Below, in pieces: positions 10,614 through 18,321 of a stretch of 64,000 bases of DNA (the first letter of the stretch is position 1; each line of letters starts with the position of its first letter). Below the pieces are notes generated by a model, which was not told the origin of the DNA, did not search any database, and was given only the letters and a program-made list of their open reading frames with translations. Made by a program: the position numbers and the translations under genes. The stretch comes from Streptomyces sp. NBC_00663 (lineage in GTDB: Bacteria > Actinomycetota > Actinomycetes > Streptomycetales > Streptomycetaceae). The DNA is taken from the NCBI RefSeq assembly GCF_036226885.1, contig NZ_CP109027.1, positions 3,224,001 to 3,288,000 on the forward strand, in the 5' to 3' direction.

Positions 10614-11345
10614 ATGAGCATCCGCTGGACGTACGCCTTCATCGACCGCCCCGCCGCATCCGCCGACCGCGCCCATGAGTTCTGGACGGCGGTCACGGAC
10701 ACGCGGCTCTCCCCGCCCCGGGGCGAGTTCGTGACCCTGGTGCCGTCCGGCGCCGACCCGTGCGTGAAGGTGCAGGGCGTCGACGCGGGCGCCGGTGGCG
10801 CGCACCTGGACTTCTGCGTGGACGACGTACCGGAGTTCGTGAGGTCGGCCCTCCGGCTCGGGGCGTCGACGGCCGCCGAGCACGAGGGGTGGGCCGTACT
10901 CCGTTCCCCGGCCGGTCAGTTGTTCTGCGCGGTGCCCTGGCACGGCGAGTCCGTCCGCCCGCCCGTGGTGGACGGCTCCCGCCTCGACCAGGTCTGCCTG
11001 GACCTCGCGCCTTCGGCCTTCGACGCCGAAGTCACCTTCTGGACCGCCCTGTTGCCCGACTGGCACTCCCGCCCCGGGTCGCTCCCCGAGTTCCACGTCC
11101 TCGCACCGCCGCCGGGCCTTCCCGTCCGCATCCTCCTCCAGCGCCTGGGCGAGGACCGCCCCGCCTCCGCCCACCTGGACCTGGCCTGCGCGGACATCGA
11201 GGCGACCCGGCTGCGGCACGAGAAGCTGGGCGCCGAGACCGTCGCCCACGGCCGCCACTGGACGGTCCTGCGCGACCCGGCCGGCGGCACATACTGCCTG
11301 ACCGGCCGGGACCCGGAGACGGGCGGGCTGCCTAGCGCGGGGTGA
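10614..11345 (+). CDS. VOC family protein with two modules
   Basis: 243 residues forming two tandem VOC-like halves. The second half ends in LRDPAGGTYCLTGRDP and the first in LRSPAGQLFCAVPW, a typical duplicated arrangement. Its small size and position suggest the same transcription unit as the preceding VOC gene. Its last 14 bases overlap the end of a convergent DUF952 gene. Substrate unknown. Confidence 0.8.
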   Translation: MSIRWTYAFIDRPAASADRAHEFWTAVTDTRLSPPRGEFVTLVPSGADPCVKVQGVDAGAGGAHLDFCVDDVPEFVRSALRLGASTAAEHEGWAVLRSPAGQLFCAVPWHGESVRPPVVDGSRLDQVCLDLAPSAFDAEVTFWTALLPDWHSRPGSLPEFHVLAPPPGLPVRILLQRLGEDRPASAHLDLACADIEATRLRHEKLGAETVAHGRHWTVLRDPAGGTYCLTGRDPETGGLPSAG

Positions 11346-11670
11346 CCTCCCACGGTTCCACGTCCACCACGGCGTCCACCGGGAGCGGCCCGTAGATGTG
11401 CGGGAACTCCTCCGCGCCGGGCTCCGGGGCCTCGTACTTCAGGGGGACGCCGAGCCGGTCGGGGTCGATGACGAGCAGCACCAGGTCGTCGGGGCCGTCG
11501 TAGGAGCCGTACAGGAAGGCCGCGACCTTCGGGAGCTGGGCGCGGGTCGAGCAGTGGATGAAGCCCTCCTGCTGGAGGGTCTTGCCACGGGTCGACATCT
11601 CGTACGTTCCCCGGGCGCGGGCTTCCTCCCAGAGGGAGCGTTCGGTGAGGTGCACGATGCGTGTGGACAT
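11332..11670 (-). CDS. DUF952 family protein
   Basis: 112 residues with the family hallmark EGFIHCSTRAQLPKV near the middle, the start IVHLTERSLWEEARARGTY and the end FPHIYGPLPVDAV. DUF952 proteins resemble ADP-ribosyltransferase-like or RNA 2'-phosphotransferase folds, but no activity is established. It overlaps the VOC gene tail-to-tail by 14 bp, and is 9 bp from the end of the sigma factor gene upstream on the same strand. Confidence 0.8.
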   Translation of the reverse strand: MSTRIVHLTERSLWEEARARGTYEMSTRGKTLQQEGFIHCSTRAQLPKVAAFLYGSYDGPDDLVLLVIDPDRLGVPLKYEAPEPGAEEFPHIYGPLPVDAVVDVEPWEVTPR

Positions 11671-11679
11671 GCGGCCACG

Positions 11680-12885
11680 CTACGGCCTCAGCCGTGCCGC
11701 CCGCCTCCGCAAATAACGCCGCTCGGGCAGGCTCAGGGTCTGCGCGGCGGCCGACTCGTAGGCGGCGCGGGCCTCGTCGTACGACCCGGCGCGCTCCAGC
11801 AGATGCGCCCGTACGGCGTCCCGGCGGTGGCCCAACTCGCCTTCCAGCGCGTCCAGTTCCGCGAGGCCGACCCGCGGCCCGTGGACCATGGCGACGGCGA
11901 CCGTGCGGTTGAGGCGTTCGACGGGGCCGGGGACGAGGCGGACCAGAAGGTCGTAGAGGCCGAGGATCTCCCGCCAGTCGGTGGCCTCCGCGGACGGTGC
12001 CTCGTCGTGGACGGCGGCGATGGCCGCGCGCAGTTGGTAGGGGCCTGCCGGGCCGTGCGCGAGGGCCGCGGTGATCAGGGCGACGCCCTCCTCGATCGCG
12101 GCCTTGTCCCAGCGTTCGCGGTCCTGTTCGTCGAGGGGCACGAGGTCGCCGTCCGGGCCGGTGCGGGCCTCGCGGCGGGCGTCGGTGAGCAGCATCAGGG
12201 CGAGCAGCCCGGTCACCTCGCCGGTGCCGGGCAGCAGCCGGTGGACCGCGCGGGTCAGCCGGACGGCCTCACCGGCGAGGTCACGGCGTTGCAGCGCCGG
12301 TCCGGAGGTCGCCGTATAGCCCTCGTTGAAGATCAGATACAGGGTGTGCAGGACGGCCGGCAGCCGTGCCTCCCAGTTGTCCGGCTGCCCGAAGGACACG
12401 CCCCGCACCTTCTGCTTGGCGCGGCCTATTCGCTGCGCCATGGTCGCCTCGGGCACCAGGTAGGCGCGAGCGATCTCGGCGGTCGTGAGGCCGCCGACGG
12501 CGCGCAGGGTGAGGGCGATCTGCGCGGGCTGGGGCAGGTCGGGGTGGCAGCACAGGAAGAGGAGGGTGAGGGTGTCGTCCTCGCACGGTGCCCGGTCCGG
12601 TCCGGACGCCAGCCGCTCGCCGAGCGCCGCCGCCCGCTCCTCCCGCGCCCGCCGGGCGTCCTCCGCCCGCAGCACGTCCGCGAGCCGCCGCGAGGCCACC
12701 CGGATCAGCCAGCCGCGCGGGTTGTCCGGGACCCCGGCCGCGGGCCACTGCCCGGCCGCGGCGAGCAGGGCTTCCTGTACGGCGTCCTCGGCGGCGTCGA
12801 AATGGCCGTATCGCCTGATCAGCGCGCCGAGGACCTGCGGCGCGTGCAGGCGCAGCAGGTCCTCGACCCCGGTCGTCCGTCGCAC
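11680..12885 (-). CDS. ECF42-type RNA polymerase sigma factor with C-terminal helical extension
   Basis: 401 residues from GTG at 12883-12885. Region 2 is visible in LIRRYGHFDAAEDAVQEALLAA and NPRGWLIRVASRRLADVLR, and region 4 in LTLRAVGGLTTAEIARAYLVPEATMAQRIGRAKQKV. A long C-terminal part (about 200 residues, DUF6596/TPR-like) follows, containing FNEGYTATSGP and LLPGTGEVTGLLALMLLTDARR, characteristic of ECF42. In this group the extension takes the place of a separate anti-sigma factor. A DGPF protein gene ends 5 bp upstream, the genetic pairing that defines the group. Confidence 0.88.
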   Translation of the reverse strand: MRRTTGVEDLLRLHAPQVLGALIRRYGHFDAAEDAVQEALLAAAGQWPAAGVPDNPRGWLIRVASRRLADVLRAEDARRAREERAAALGERLASGPDRAPCEDDTLTLLFLCCHPDLPQPAQIALTLRAVGGLTTAEIARAYLVPEATMAQRIGRAKQKVRGVSFGQPDNWEARLPAVLHTLYLIFNEGYTATSGPALQRRDLAGEAVRLTRAVHRLLPGTGEVTGLLALMLLTDARREARTGPDGDLVPLDEQDRERWDKAAIEEGVALITAALAHGPAGPYQLRAAIAAVHDEAPSAEATDWREILGLYDLLVRLVPGPVERLNRTVAVAMVHGPRVGLAELDALEGELGHRRDAVRAHLLERAGSYDEARAAYESAAAQTLSLPERRYLRRRAARLRP

Positions 12886-12890
12886 GGGGC

Positions 12891-13304
12891 TCAGATGTCG
12901 CCGGCGCCGTCCAGGATGGGACGGATCACCACCGCGTAGACGGGTGCGCCCGCGGGCTGCGGACAGCGGGTGACGCGGTCGGCGATCTCGGTGACCCGCT
13001 CCAGGCTCGCGCAGTCCAGCACCCAGTAGCCGGCCATCAGCTCCTTGGTCTCGCTGTACGGCCCGTCGGTGATCACGGCCTTGCCGTCCGCGCCGAGCGT
13101 GACGTGACGGATCTTCGCGGGCTCGGCGAGGCCCTGTGCGTCGATGAACTCGCCGGTCTCGGCGAGGTCGTCGTTGATCGCGGACATGTGGGCGTACATC
13201 GCCTGGATCTCGTCCTCGTTCCAGGCGGGAGAGTTCTCGGAGGCCTTGCCGCGCATGGCCTCGTAGTCCTGCTGCGTGCCCTGCACCATCATGAGGTACC
13301 TCAT
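12891..13304 (-). CDS. DGPF-domain (YCII-related) protein
   Basis: 137 residues starting MRYLMMVQGTQQDYEAM, with the DGP(Y) motif in ITDGPYSETKELMAGYWVLD. YCII-like proteins adopt a ferredoxin-like fold and are always found beside ECF41/42-type sigma factors; their biochemical role is not known. A GAAGGAG ribosome site precedes the ATG. The sigma factor gene follows after 5 bp, so the two are an operon, probably transcribed by the sigma factor itself. Confidence 0.88.
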   Translation of the reverse strand: MRYLMMVQGTQQDYEAMRGKASENSPAWNEDEIQAMYAHMSAINDDLAETGEFIDAQGLAEPAKIRHVTLGADGKAVITDGPYSETKELMAGYWVLDCASLERVTEIADRVTRCPQPAGAPVYAVVIRPILDGAGDI

Positions 13305-13403
13305 GGGTCCGCTCCTTCGGCTCCGGCCGCGCCTTTTGCGGGCGGCTTCTCACAGGGGACGTCGGAGCCGGGCCGGGGTTCTCGACAGTTTCGCGACCCG
13401 GGT

Positions 13404-13613
13404 TCAGGGATTCTTCCCGGCGGATTTCCTTGCCGTCTTCTTCGCGCGCTCGTCGTCGGGCTCGGTGCCCTCCTCGGCGTACGCCTCGCAGTCCGGATTG
13501 CGGCAGGGCCCTGCCACCCAGACCGGGACCCACGCGCCCAGCGTCTTGTGACGGTGGACGACTGTTTCGACCGGCTGTCCGCAGACGGGACAGACGCGTT
13601 CTTCGCTGCCCAT
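13404..13613 (-). CDS. Small zinc-ribbon protein of unknown function
   Basis: 69 residues. Two cysteine pairs, CPVCG near the N-terminus and CRNPDC about 28 residues later, form a likely zinc ribbon. The C-terminus is Lys/Ala-rich and charged (ERAKKTARKSAGKNP). It looks like a genuine gene because the frame has Streptomyces codon bias and a compact domain plan. It is 99 bp upstream of the DGPF gene on the same strand. Function unknown. Confidence 0.65.
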   Translation of the reverse strand: MGSEERVCPVCGQPVETVVHRHKTLGAWVPVWVAGPCRNPDCEAYAEEGTEPDDERAKKTARKSAGKNP

Positions 13614-13639
13614 GCCTTCAGGGTAGGGCGGCCCGGGCG

Positions 13640-14224
13640 TCAGCGCTTCCTGCTGTACGCGCGCACGAGGACGCCGTTCTTTAAGACGCGGACCTCGTCG
13701 AGGGCGAACTCGGCGACCGAGAAGCCGGCGGCGAACATCGGCATGCCGGTGCCGAGGGCGACCGGGTAGGTCTTGATGACGAGCTCGTCGATCTCGTCGC
13801 GCAGTTGGCCGGCGAGCTGTGCGCCGCCGCAGAGGTAGATCCCCAACGGGCCGTCCTCGGCCTTGAGTTCGCGGACCTTTTCGAGCAGGCCGGCGGCGAT
13901 GATCTCGACGTCCGGGTCGGGGGACTCGGTGAGGGTGCGTGAGGCGACGTACTGGCGCAGATGGTCGTACGGGCTGGTGAGGCCCTCCTTCAGGCCGACG
14001 TCGTAGCTGCCGCGGCCCTGGATGACGGTGTCGAACCGCCTGGACGGCAGGTCGTGGACGCCGAGGGCCCGGCGGCCGTGGGAGGCCATGGTCTCCGGGT
14101 ACTCGGCGGTGAGGAACTCGATGAACTCCTCGTCGACGAACGGGTACATGAACGACGCGTCGCCGCTCTCGTCACCGATGAAACCGTCGATCGAGCAGGC
14201 GACGAAGTACGTGAGCTTTCGCAA
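13640..14224 (-). CDS. Dihydrofolate reductase-like (RibD C-terminal) family protein
   Basis: About 194 residues with the RibD_C fold signatures LTYFVACSIDGFIGDESG at the N-terminus and LGIYLCGGAQLAGQLRDEIDELVIKTYPVALGTGMPMF. These NADPH-binding reductases usually sit beside TetR or helix-turn-helix regulators. I chose TTG at 14222-14224 because it has an AAAGAG ribosome site and aligns with the family start; an upstream GTG (14266) would begin inside the operator repeats. It is divergent from the TetR gene at 14358, with a triple-repeat operator between them. Confidence 0.8.
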   Translation of the reverse strand: MRKLTYFVACSIDGFIGDESGDASFMYPFVDEEFIEFLTAEYPETMASHGRRALGVHDLPSRRFDTVIQGRGSYDVGLKEGLTSPYDHLRQYVASRTLTESPDPDVEIIAAGLLEKVRELKAEDGPLGIYLCGGAQLAGQLRDEIDELVIKTYPVALGTGMPMFAAGFSVAEFALDEVRVLKNGVLVRAYSRKR

Positions 14225-14260
14225 GCTGGTCTCTTTTCGTAGGCTGCGTTCTGTCGTGGT

Positions 14261-14310
14261 AACCACTTCAGTTGTAGTGCTTCAGTTGTAGTACTTCAGT
14301 TGTAGTGGTT
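14261..14310. promoter_or_regulatory. Triple 14-bp direct-repeat operator between reductase and TetR genes
   Basis: CTTCAGTTGTAGT(G/A) occurs three times head-to-tail at 14266-14279, 14280-14293 and 14294-14307 with no spacing. The block is bounded by the inverted heptamers AACCACT (14261-14267) and AGTGGTT (14304-14310). It lies midway between the divergent starts, exactly where an autoregulatory TetR protein would bind. Confidence 0.8.
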
Positions 14311-14357
14311 GCAAGGGTTTTTCTGGGCATGGCTGGAAGTAGGAGAGGTGATTCCGC

Positions 14358-14948
14358 ATGGCCGGTAATCCGGAGCGGCGGGCGGCGCTGGTCGACGCCG
14401 GGGTCGCGGTGCTCGCGCGGGAGGGGGCGCGCGGGCTGACGTTCCGCGCGGTGGACGCCGAGGCAGGGGTGCCGGTGGGCACGGCCTCCAACTACTTCAC
14501 CGGGCGCGACGAGCTGCTGCGACAGATCGACGCGCGGCTGCATGTGCGGCTGGCACCCGATCCCGAGGTACTCGCCGGGCTGCTGGCGAGACCGAAGGAC
14601 CGGGCGCTGGTCACGGCGTTCATGCACGACCTGATGTCCCGCGCGACCGCCGACCGCACCGGCTATCTGGCCCTCCTGGAGATGCGCCTGGAGGCCACCC
14701 GCCGCCCCGAGCTGCGCCAGTCCTACACCCGGTCGGTGCGCGCCGACCTGGAGCAGGGCATGGAGTTCCACCGCGACGCGGGGCTGCCCGGCGGCGACGA
14801 GACGGTCACCGTCCTGTATCTCGCGATGCTCGGCCTGATCCTGGAACATCTGACCCTGCCGGGCGTGCTGGAGGGGGTGCTGCCGGGGGTGGGGGTACCG
14901 GAGGGGCTGGTGGAGCGGATCGTGGAGACGGTGGTGCCGGAGGGGTGA
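14358..14948 (+). CDS. TetR-family transcriptional regulator
   Basis: 196 residues. The N-terminal helix-turn-helix is LTFRAVDAEAGVPVGTASNYFTGRDELLRQI; the rest is a helical ligand-binding domain ending in GVPEGLVERIVETVVPEG. An AGGAGAGG ribosome site precedes the ATG. It probably represses itself and the divergent DHFR-like reductase through the triple repeat at 14266-14307. Ligand unknown. Confidence 0.9.
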   Translation: MAGNPERRAALVDAGVAVLAREGARGLTFRAVDAEAGVPVGTASNYFTGRDELLRQIDARLHVRLAPDPEVLAGLLARPKDRALVTAFMHDLMSRATADRTGYLALLEMRLEATRRPELRQSYTRSVRADLEQGMEFHRDAGLPGGDETVTVLYLAMLGLILEHLTLPGVLEGVLPGVGVPEGLVERIVETVVPEG

Positions 14949-14993
14949 CGGTAGAGGGGTGGTGGTCGAGGTGAGGGGGTGGAGCCGGCTCGG

Positions 14994-15599
14994 TCAGGGG
15001 CGGGGTTCGCGCCACATCGGCCACATCTGGGGGCCGTCGGGGAGGTCCAGTGGGCGGTTCAGGAGGGCGAAGCCGAGGCGTTCGTAGAGGACGCGGCTGC
15101 GGGCGCTGCTGGCCTCCAGGTAGGCGGGCAGCCCCTCACGGTCGCAGCGGTCGAGGACGGCGCCGATGAGGGCCGTGCCGAGGCCCTCGCCCTGGTGGTC
15201 GGGGCTCACGCCGATCATCCAGAGGTACTCGTGGGCGCGGCCGACAGGGTGGATGTCCTCCGTGAGCCGGGCGATCAGCTCGATCCGCTCGTTGGCGGGG
15301 TCGATGCTCGCGCGCATCTGGGCGGGGCCGTCGCCGCCGTTGCCCTCGTCCTCGCCGTGCGCCTCGGCCGGCATCGGGAGCCACAGTGCGCAGGCCGTGC
15401 CGTCTTCGGTGAGGTCGATGCGGCCGTCGGCCAGCACGATGTCGGTGAAGGCGGCCATGAGCTTGTGGTGGGTGGCCCGGCGGTACTCGTCGCCCGGGAA
15501 GACCCAACGGCTGACGGGGTCGTTCTGGAACGCCCTGTCCAACAGCCGTACGACCAGATCACGGTCGTCCTGGCCCGCCGCCCGTATCGCCACACCCAT
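14994..15599 (-). CDS. GNAT-family N-acetyltransferase
   Basis: 201 residues from ATG at 15597-15599. The acetyl-CoA-binding motif A is clear in LWMIGVSPDHQGEGLGTALIGAVLDRCDREG, followed by LEASSARSRVLYERLGF (motif B). The N-terminal RAAGQDDRDLVVRLLDRAF is also typical. Substrate unknown. It lies downstream of the encapsulin gene and the putative cargo relic on the same strand, separated by about 300 bases. Confidence 0.85.
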   Translation of the reverse strand: MGVAIRAAGQDDRDLVVRLLDRAFQNDPVSRWVFPGDEYRRATHHKLMAAFTDIVLADGRIDLTEDGTACALWLPMPAEAHGEDEGNGGDGPAQMRASIDPANERIELIARLTEDIHPVGRAHEYLWMIGVSPDHQGEGLGTALIGAVLDRCDREGLPAYLEASSARSRVLYERLGFALLNRPLDLPDGPQMWPMWREPRP

Positions 15600-15901
15600 G
15601 GTCCGCCCCTTTTCCTCAACTGGCCGTGATCGTCCGGCCGTTGACTCTATCGGGGTAGGTGTGGCGGATGCGCCGAGGCGGCGGGGCCCGCACGCCGTGG
15701 GGATGTGCGGGACCCGCCGGACCGGAGCCCCTCGGGGCCGTGCGGGGTCAGGAGCCGCGCGGCCCCGGGGGTTCCGGGGTCTGGGGTCGGGCGCCCGCAT
15801 CCACTGCGCCCGTGCCTGTAGCCGTGCCTGCGTCGGAGTCCGCGCCTGTGCCCGTACCTGTCTCCGTGCGGCAGTACGGCCCTCAGTTGTCCCAGCGCTC
15901 A
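15600..15901. other. Intergenic stretch with no recognisable gene
   Basis: Very GC-rich. All open frames through it are frame artefacts without family resemblance. The run at about 15767-15786 (CCCCGGGGGTTCCGGGGTCTGGGG-like) could fold and act as a terminator. Otherwise I see no structured element beyond what may be decaying sequence next to the putative pseudogene. Confidence 0.4.
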
Positions 15902-15986
15902 ACCGCCACGCCGTGTCACGTACTCCGCGAGGGCCATCAGCGAGTCCGGTGACAGGAACGCGTCCGCTGCCGCCGGGCGCAGGGGG
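15902..15986 (-). pseudogene. Possible 3' remnant of a polyprenyl diphosphate synthase (encapsulin cargo) gene
   Basis: Immediately past the encapsulin stop codon, in another frame of the same strand, the DNA encodes LRPAAADAFLSPDSLMALA followed by EYVTRRGG and a TGA. This 27-residue tail resembles the C-terminal helix of streptomycete polyprenyl/geranylgeranyl diphosphate synthases, which typically end in an ALxxYVxxR pattern. No start codon, no DDxxD motifs and no N-terminal domain exist here, so if genuine it is the stub left by a deletion. Family 2B encapsulin operons commonly carry a polyprenyl transferase cargo at this position. The tail is short, so chance resemblance cannot be excluded. 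Confidence 0.4.
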
Positions 15987-17393
15987 TCACCGCCAGCGGC
16001 CGATCTCGACGTTCTCCAGGACCCCGAGCGCGTCCGGCACGAGGACCGCGGCGGAGTAGTAGGCGGTCACGAGGTACTTGATGATCGCCTGTTCGTTGAT
16101 GCCCATGAACCTGACGGACAGGCTCGGCTCGATCTCGTCCGGGATGCCGGCCTGTTGCAGTCCGATGACGCCCTGCTCGGCCTCACCGGTACGCATGGCG
16201 ATGATCGAGGTCGTACGGGCCTCGGTGACCGGGATCTTGTTGCACGGGTAGATCGGGATCCCGCGCCAGGTCGGGATGCGGTTGCCGCCGACGTCGATGG
16301 TCTCGGGGACGAGTCCGCGCTTGTTGAACTCACGGCCGATCGCGGAGATCGCGCGCGGATGGGCGAGCAGCAGCTTGGTGCCGCGCCGCCTGCTGAGGAG
16401 TTCGTCCAGGTCGTCGGGGCTGGGCACACCGTCGTGCGGCTGGAGGCGCTGGTCGTACTCGCAGTTGTGGAGCAGTCCGAACTCGCGGTTGTTGACCAGC
16501 TCGTGCTCCTGGCGCTCCTTCAACGCCTCGACGGTCAGCCGGAGCTGGTGCTCGGTCTGGTTCATCGGCTGGTTGTAGAGGTCGGCGACACGGGAGTGGA
16601 TGCGCAGGACGGTCTGGGCGACGCTCAGTTCGTACTCGCGCGGCCGGGCCTCGTAGTCGACGAAGGTGTGCGGGATGTCCGGCTCACCGCTGTGGCCCGC
16701 CGCGAGAGCGATCTCTTTCTCGCCGTATTTGTTGGTGCTCTGCTCCGGGATCGAGCGCAGCTCCTGGAGGTGATCGCGCAGGGTGTCGGTGCGCTCGGCG
16801 ACCTGGTCGACATCGCCTCGCGGCAGGACCAGCACCGTACAGGCGGTGACCGCGCGGGCGGTGTACTCCCAGATGGCGTCGGGGTCGAGCAGGGCCTGGT
16901 CGCCGAAGTAGGCGCCGTCGGCGAGGACTCCGAGCACGGCGTCGTCGCCGTAGGGTCCCGTGCCGATCTTCTCCACCTTGCCGTGCGCCAGCAGATAGAC
17001 CTCGTCGGCCTGGCTGCCGAAGGAGGCGATCACTTCGCCCGGCGCGAACTCACGCTGCTGGCAGCGCCGGGCGAGTTCGCCGAGAACCTCCTCGTCCTCG
17101 TACGACCTGAGCGCCGGCAGTTCGCCCAGCTCGGCCGGGATGACCTCGACGCGGTCGCCCGTCTTGACGAAGGTGACCCGGCCGTCCCCCACGGCGTAGG
17201 TCAGCCGGCGGTTGACGCGGTACGTACCACCCTGGACGTTCACCCATGGCAGCGTGCGCAGCAGCCAGCGGGAGCTGATCTCCTGCATCTGGGGTGCGGA
17301 CTTGGTCGTGGTGGCCAGGTTCCGCGCGGCTGCCGTACCGAGACTCTGCTGCGGACGGCCCTGCTCCGCACGGACCTCTTCGCCTACCGACAT
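15987..17393 (-). CDS. Family 2B encapsulin nanocompartment shell protein with cyclic-nucleotide-binding domain
   Basis: 468 residues from ATG at 17391-17393, with a GGGAGG ribosome site. The N-terminal arm (about residues 30-75, [22 protein letters not shown]) is followed by an inserted CNMP-binding domain (about 100-235) with the cradle [20 protein letters not shown] and [15 protein letters not shown]. The HK97-like shell domain follows, with [43 protein letters not shown] and [35 protein letters not shown]. This plan defines family 2B encapsulins, which assemble into icosahedral shells around terpene-related cargo such as 2-methylisoborneol synthase or polyprenyl transferase. No intact cargo gene adjoins it here. 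The bound nucleotide is unknown. Confidence 0.85.
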   Translation of the reverse strand: MSVGEEVRAEQGRPQQSLGTAAARNLATTTKSAPQMQEISSRWLLRTLPWVNVQGGTYRVNRRLTYAVGDGRVTFVKTGDRVEVIPAELGELPALRSYEDEEVLGELARRCQQREFAPGEVIASFGSQADEVYLLAHGKVEKIGTGPYGDDAVLGVLADGAYFGDQALLDPDAIWEYTARAVTACTVLVLPRGDVDQVAERTDTLRDHLQELRSIPEQSTNKYGEKEIALAAGHSGEPDIPHTFVDYEARPREYELSVAQTVLRIHSRVADLYNQPMNQTEHQLRLTVEALKERQEHELVNNREFGLLHNCEYDQRLQPHDGVPSPDDLDELLSRRRGTKLLLAHPRAISAIGREFNKRGLVPETIDVGGNRIPTWRGIPIYPCNKIPVTEARTTSIIAMRTGEAEQGVIGLQQAGIPDEIEPSLSVRFMGINEQAIIKYLVTAYYSAAVLVPDALGVLENVEIGRWR

Positions 17394-17694
17394 ATGAGAA
17401 ACGCCCTCCCGTACATGCCCGGGCGCCGGTCTGCGCCGGGACATCTGTACGCGCAAGCCTTCCTCACGGAGCGTGTCCGTGCTATTACCCGAAAGAGGGG
17501 GACTGGATCTTCGATTGCTGGGCATTGATGCAGCTCTCGCACATGCGTACTTTTCCGGTCGGATCCACGACCTTTGTCCGAAACGGCTCGCACGCCGTAC
17601 GAACAAGTAGTGCCGGCCGTCCGCTTTCGGTACAAGCACGGGTTACGAGGCGTCCGCGGCAGGCGGCCGTCGCCACGCAGGTGAAGGAGGCGGC
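17394..17694. promoter_or_regulatory. Divergent region between encapsulin and amidase genes
   Basis: This 301-bp gap must carry the promoters of both divergent genes. On the minus strand it also contains a 19-codon frame (17485-17544) beginning [10 protein letters not shown], preceded by GGAAAAG, which could be a leader peptide for the encapsulin transcript. A GC-rich hairpin (CCGGGCGCCGG...) lies between that frame and the encapsulin start. No clear -35/-10 pair is visible. Confidence 0.35.
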
Positions 17695-18285
17695 ATGGCC
17701 CCACCCATGTCCGCGGCGGATTTCCTGGACGCTCTCAGGGACGAGGGCGTCACCGTCGTGGAGGTCGGCGACTGGAGACATCACAACCGCAACCACAAGG
17801 GTCCGTGGGGCCCGGTGCACGGCGTGATGATCCACCACACGGTCACTCAGGGTAGCGAACACACGGTCGAACTCTGCCGCGACGGCTACGAGGACCTGCC
17901 CGGTCCGCTCTGCCACGGCGTCATCACCAAAGACGGCCGGGTCCATCTCGTCGGCTACGGCCGCGCCAACCACGCGGGCCTCGGCGACGACGACGTCCTG
18001 CGCGCGGTGATCGCCGAGAAGCCCCTCCCGCCCGACAACGAGGCGAACACCGACGGCAACCGTCACTTCTACGGTTTCGAGTGCGAGAACCTCGGCGACG
18101 GCCACGACCCCTGGCCGGACGTCCAGCTGGAGGCGATCGAGCGGGTGGCCGCCGCGATCTGCCGCCACCACGGCTGGACGGAACGGTCGGTCATCGGCCA
18201 CCGGGAGTGGCAACCCGGCAAGGTGGATCCCCGCGGGTTCACCATGGCGTCGATGCGGGAGCGCGTCGGAGACCGCCTCCAGTGA
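17695..18285 (+). CDS. N-acetylmuramoyl-L-alanine amidase (PGRP domain), cytoplasmic or phage-like
   Basis: 196 residues, ATG preceded by AAGGAGG. A single amidase_2/PGRP domain covers the whole protein. Zinc-ligand regions are MIHHTVTQG (His47/48), GYGRANHAGLG and SVIGHREWQPGKVDPRGF. There is no signal peptide, resembling the endolysin-type amidases and domestic autolysins of streptomycetes. It is divergent from the encapsulin and followed 36 bp later by the D-cysteine desulfhydrase-like gene. Confidence 0.85.
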   Translation: MAPPMSAADFLDALRDEGVTVVEVGDWRHHNRNHKGPWGPVHGVMIHHTVTQGSEHTVELCRDGYEDLPGPLCHGVITKDGRVHLVGYGRANHAGLGDDDVLRAVIAEKPLPPDNEANTDGNRHFYGFECENLGDGHDPWPDVQLEAIERVAAAICRHHGWTERSVIGHREWQPGKVDPRGFTMASMRERVGDRLQ

Positions 18286-18321
18286 CACGCGTCAGGGACC
18301 GCCTCCGGTGACAATGGGGGC

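Noticed and set aside
15166..16059. Long open frames on the plus strand across the acetyltransferase and encapsulin ends
   Set aside because: They are complementary shadows of the minus-strand genes, rich in Arg/Pro/Ser, without domains.
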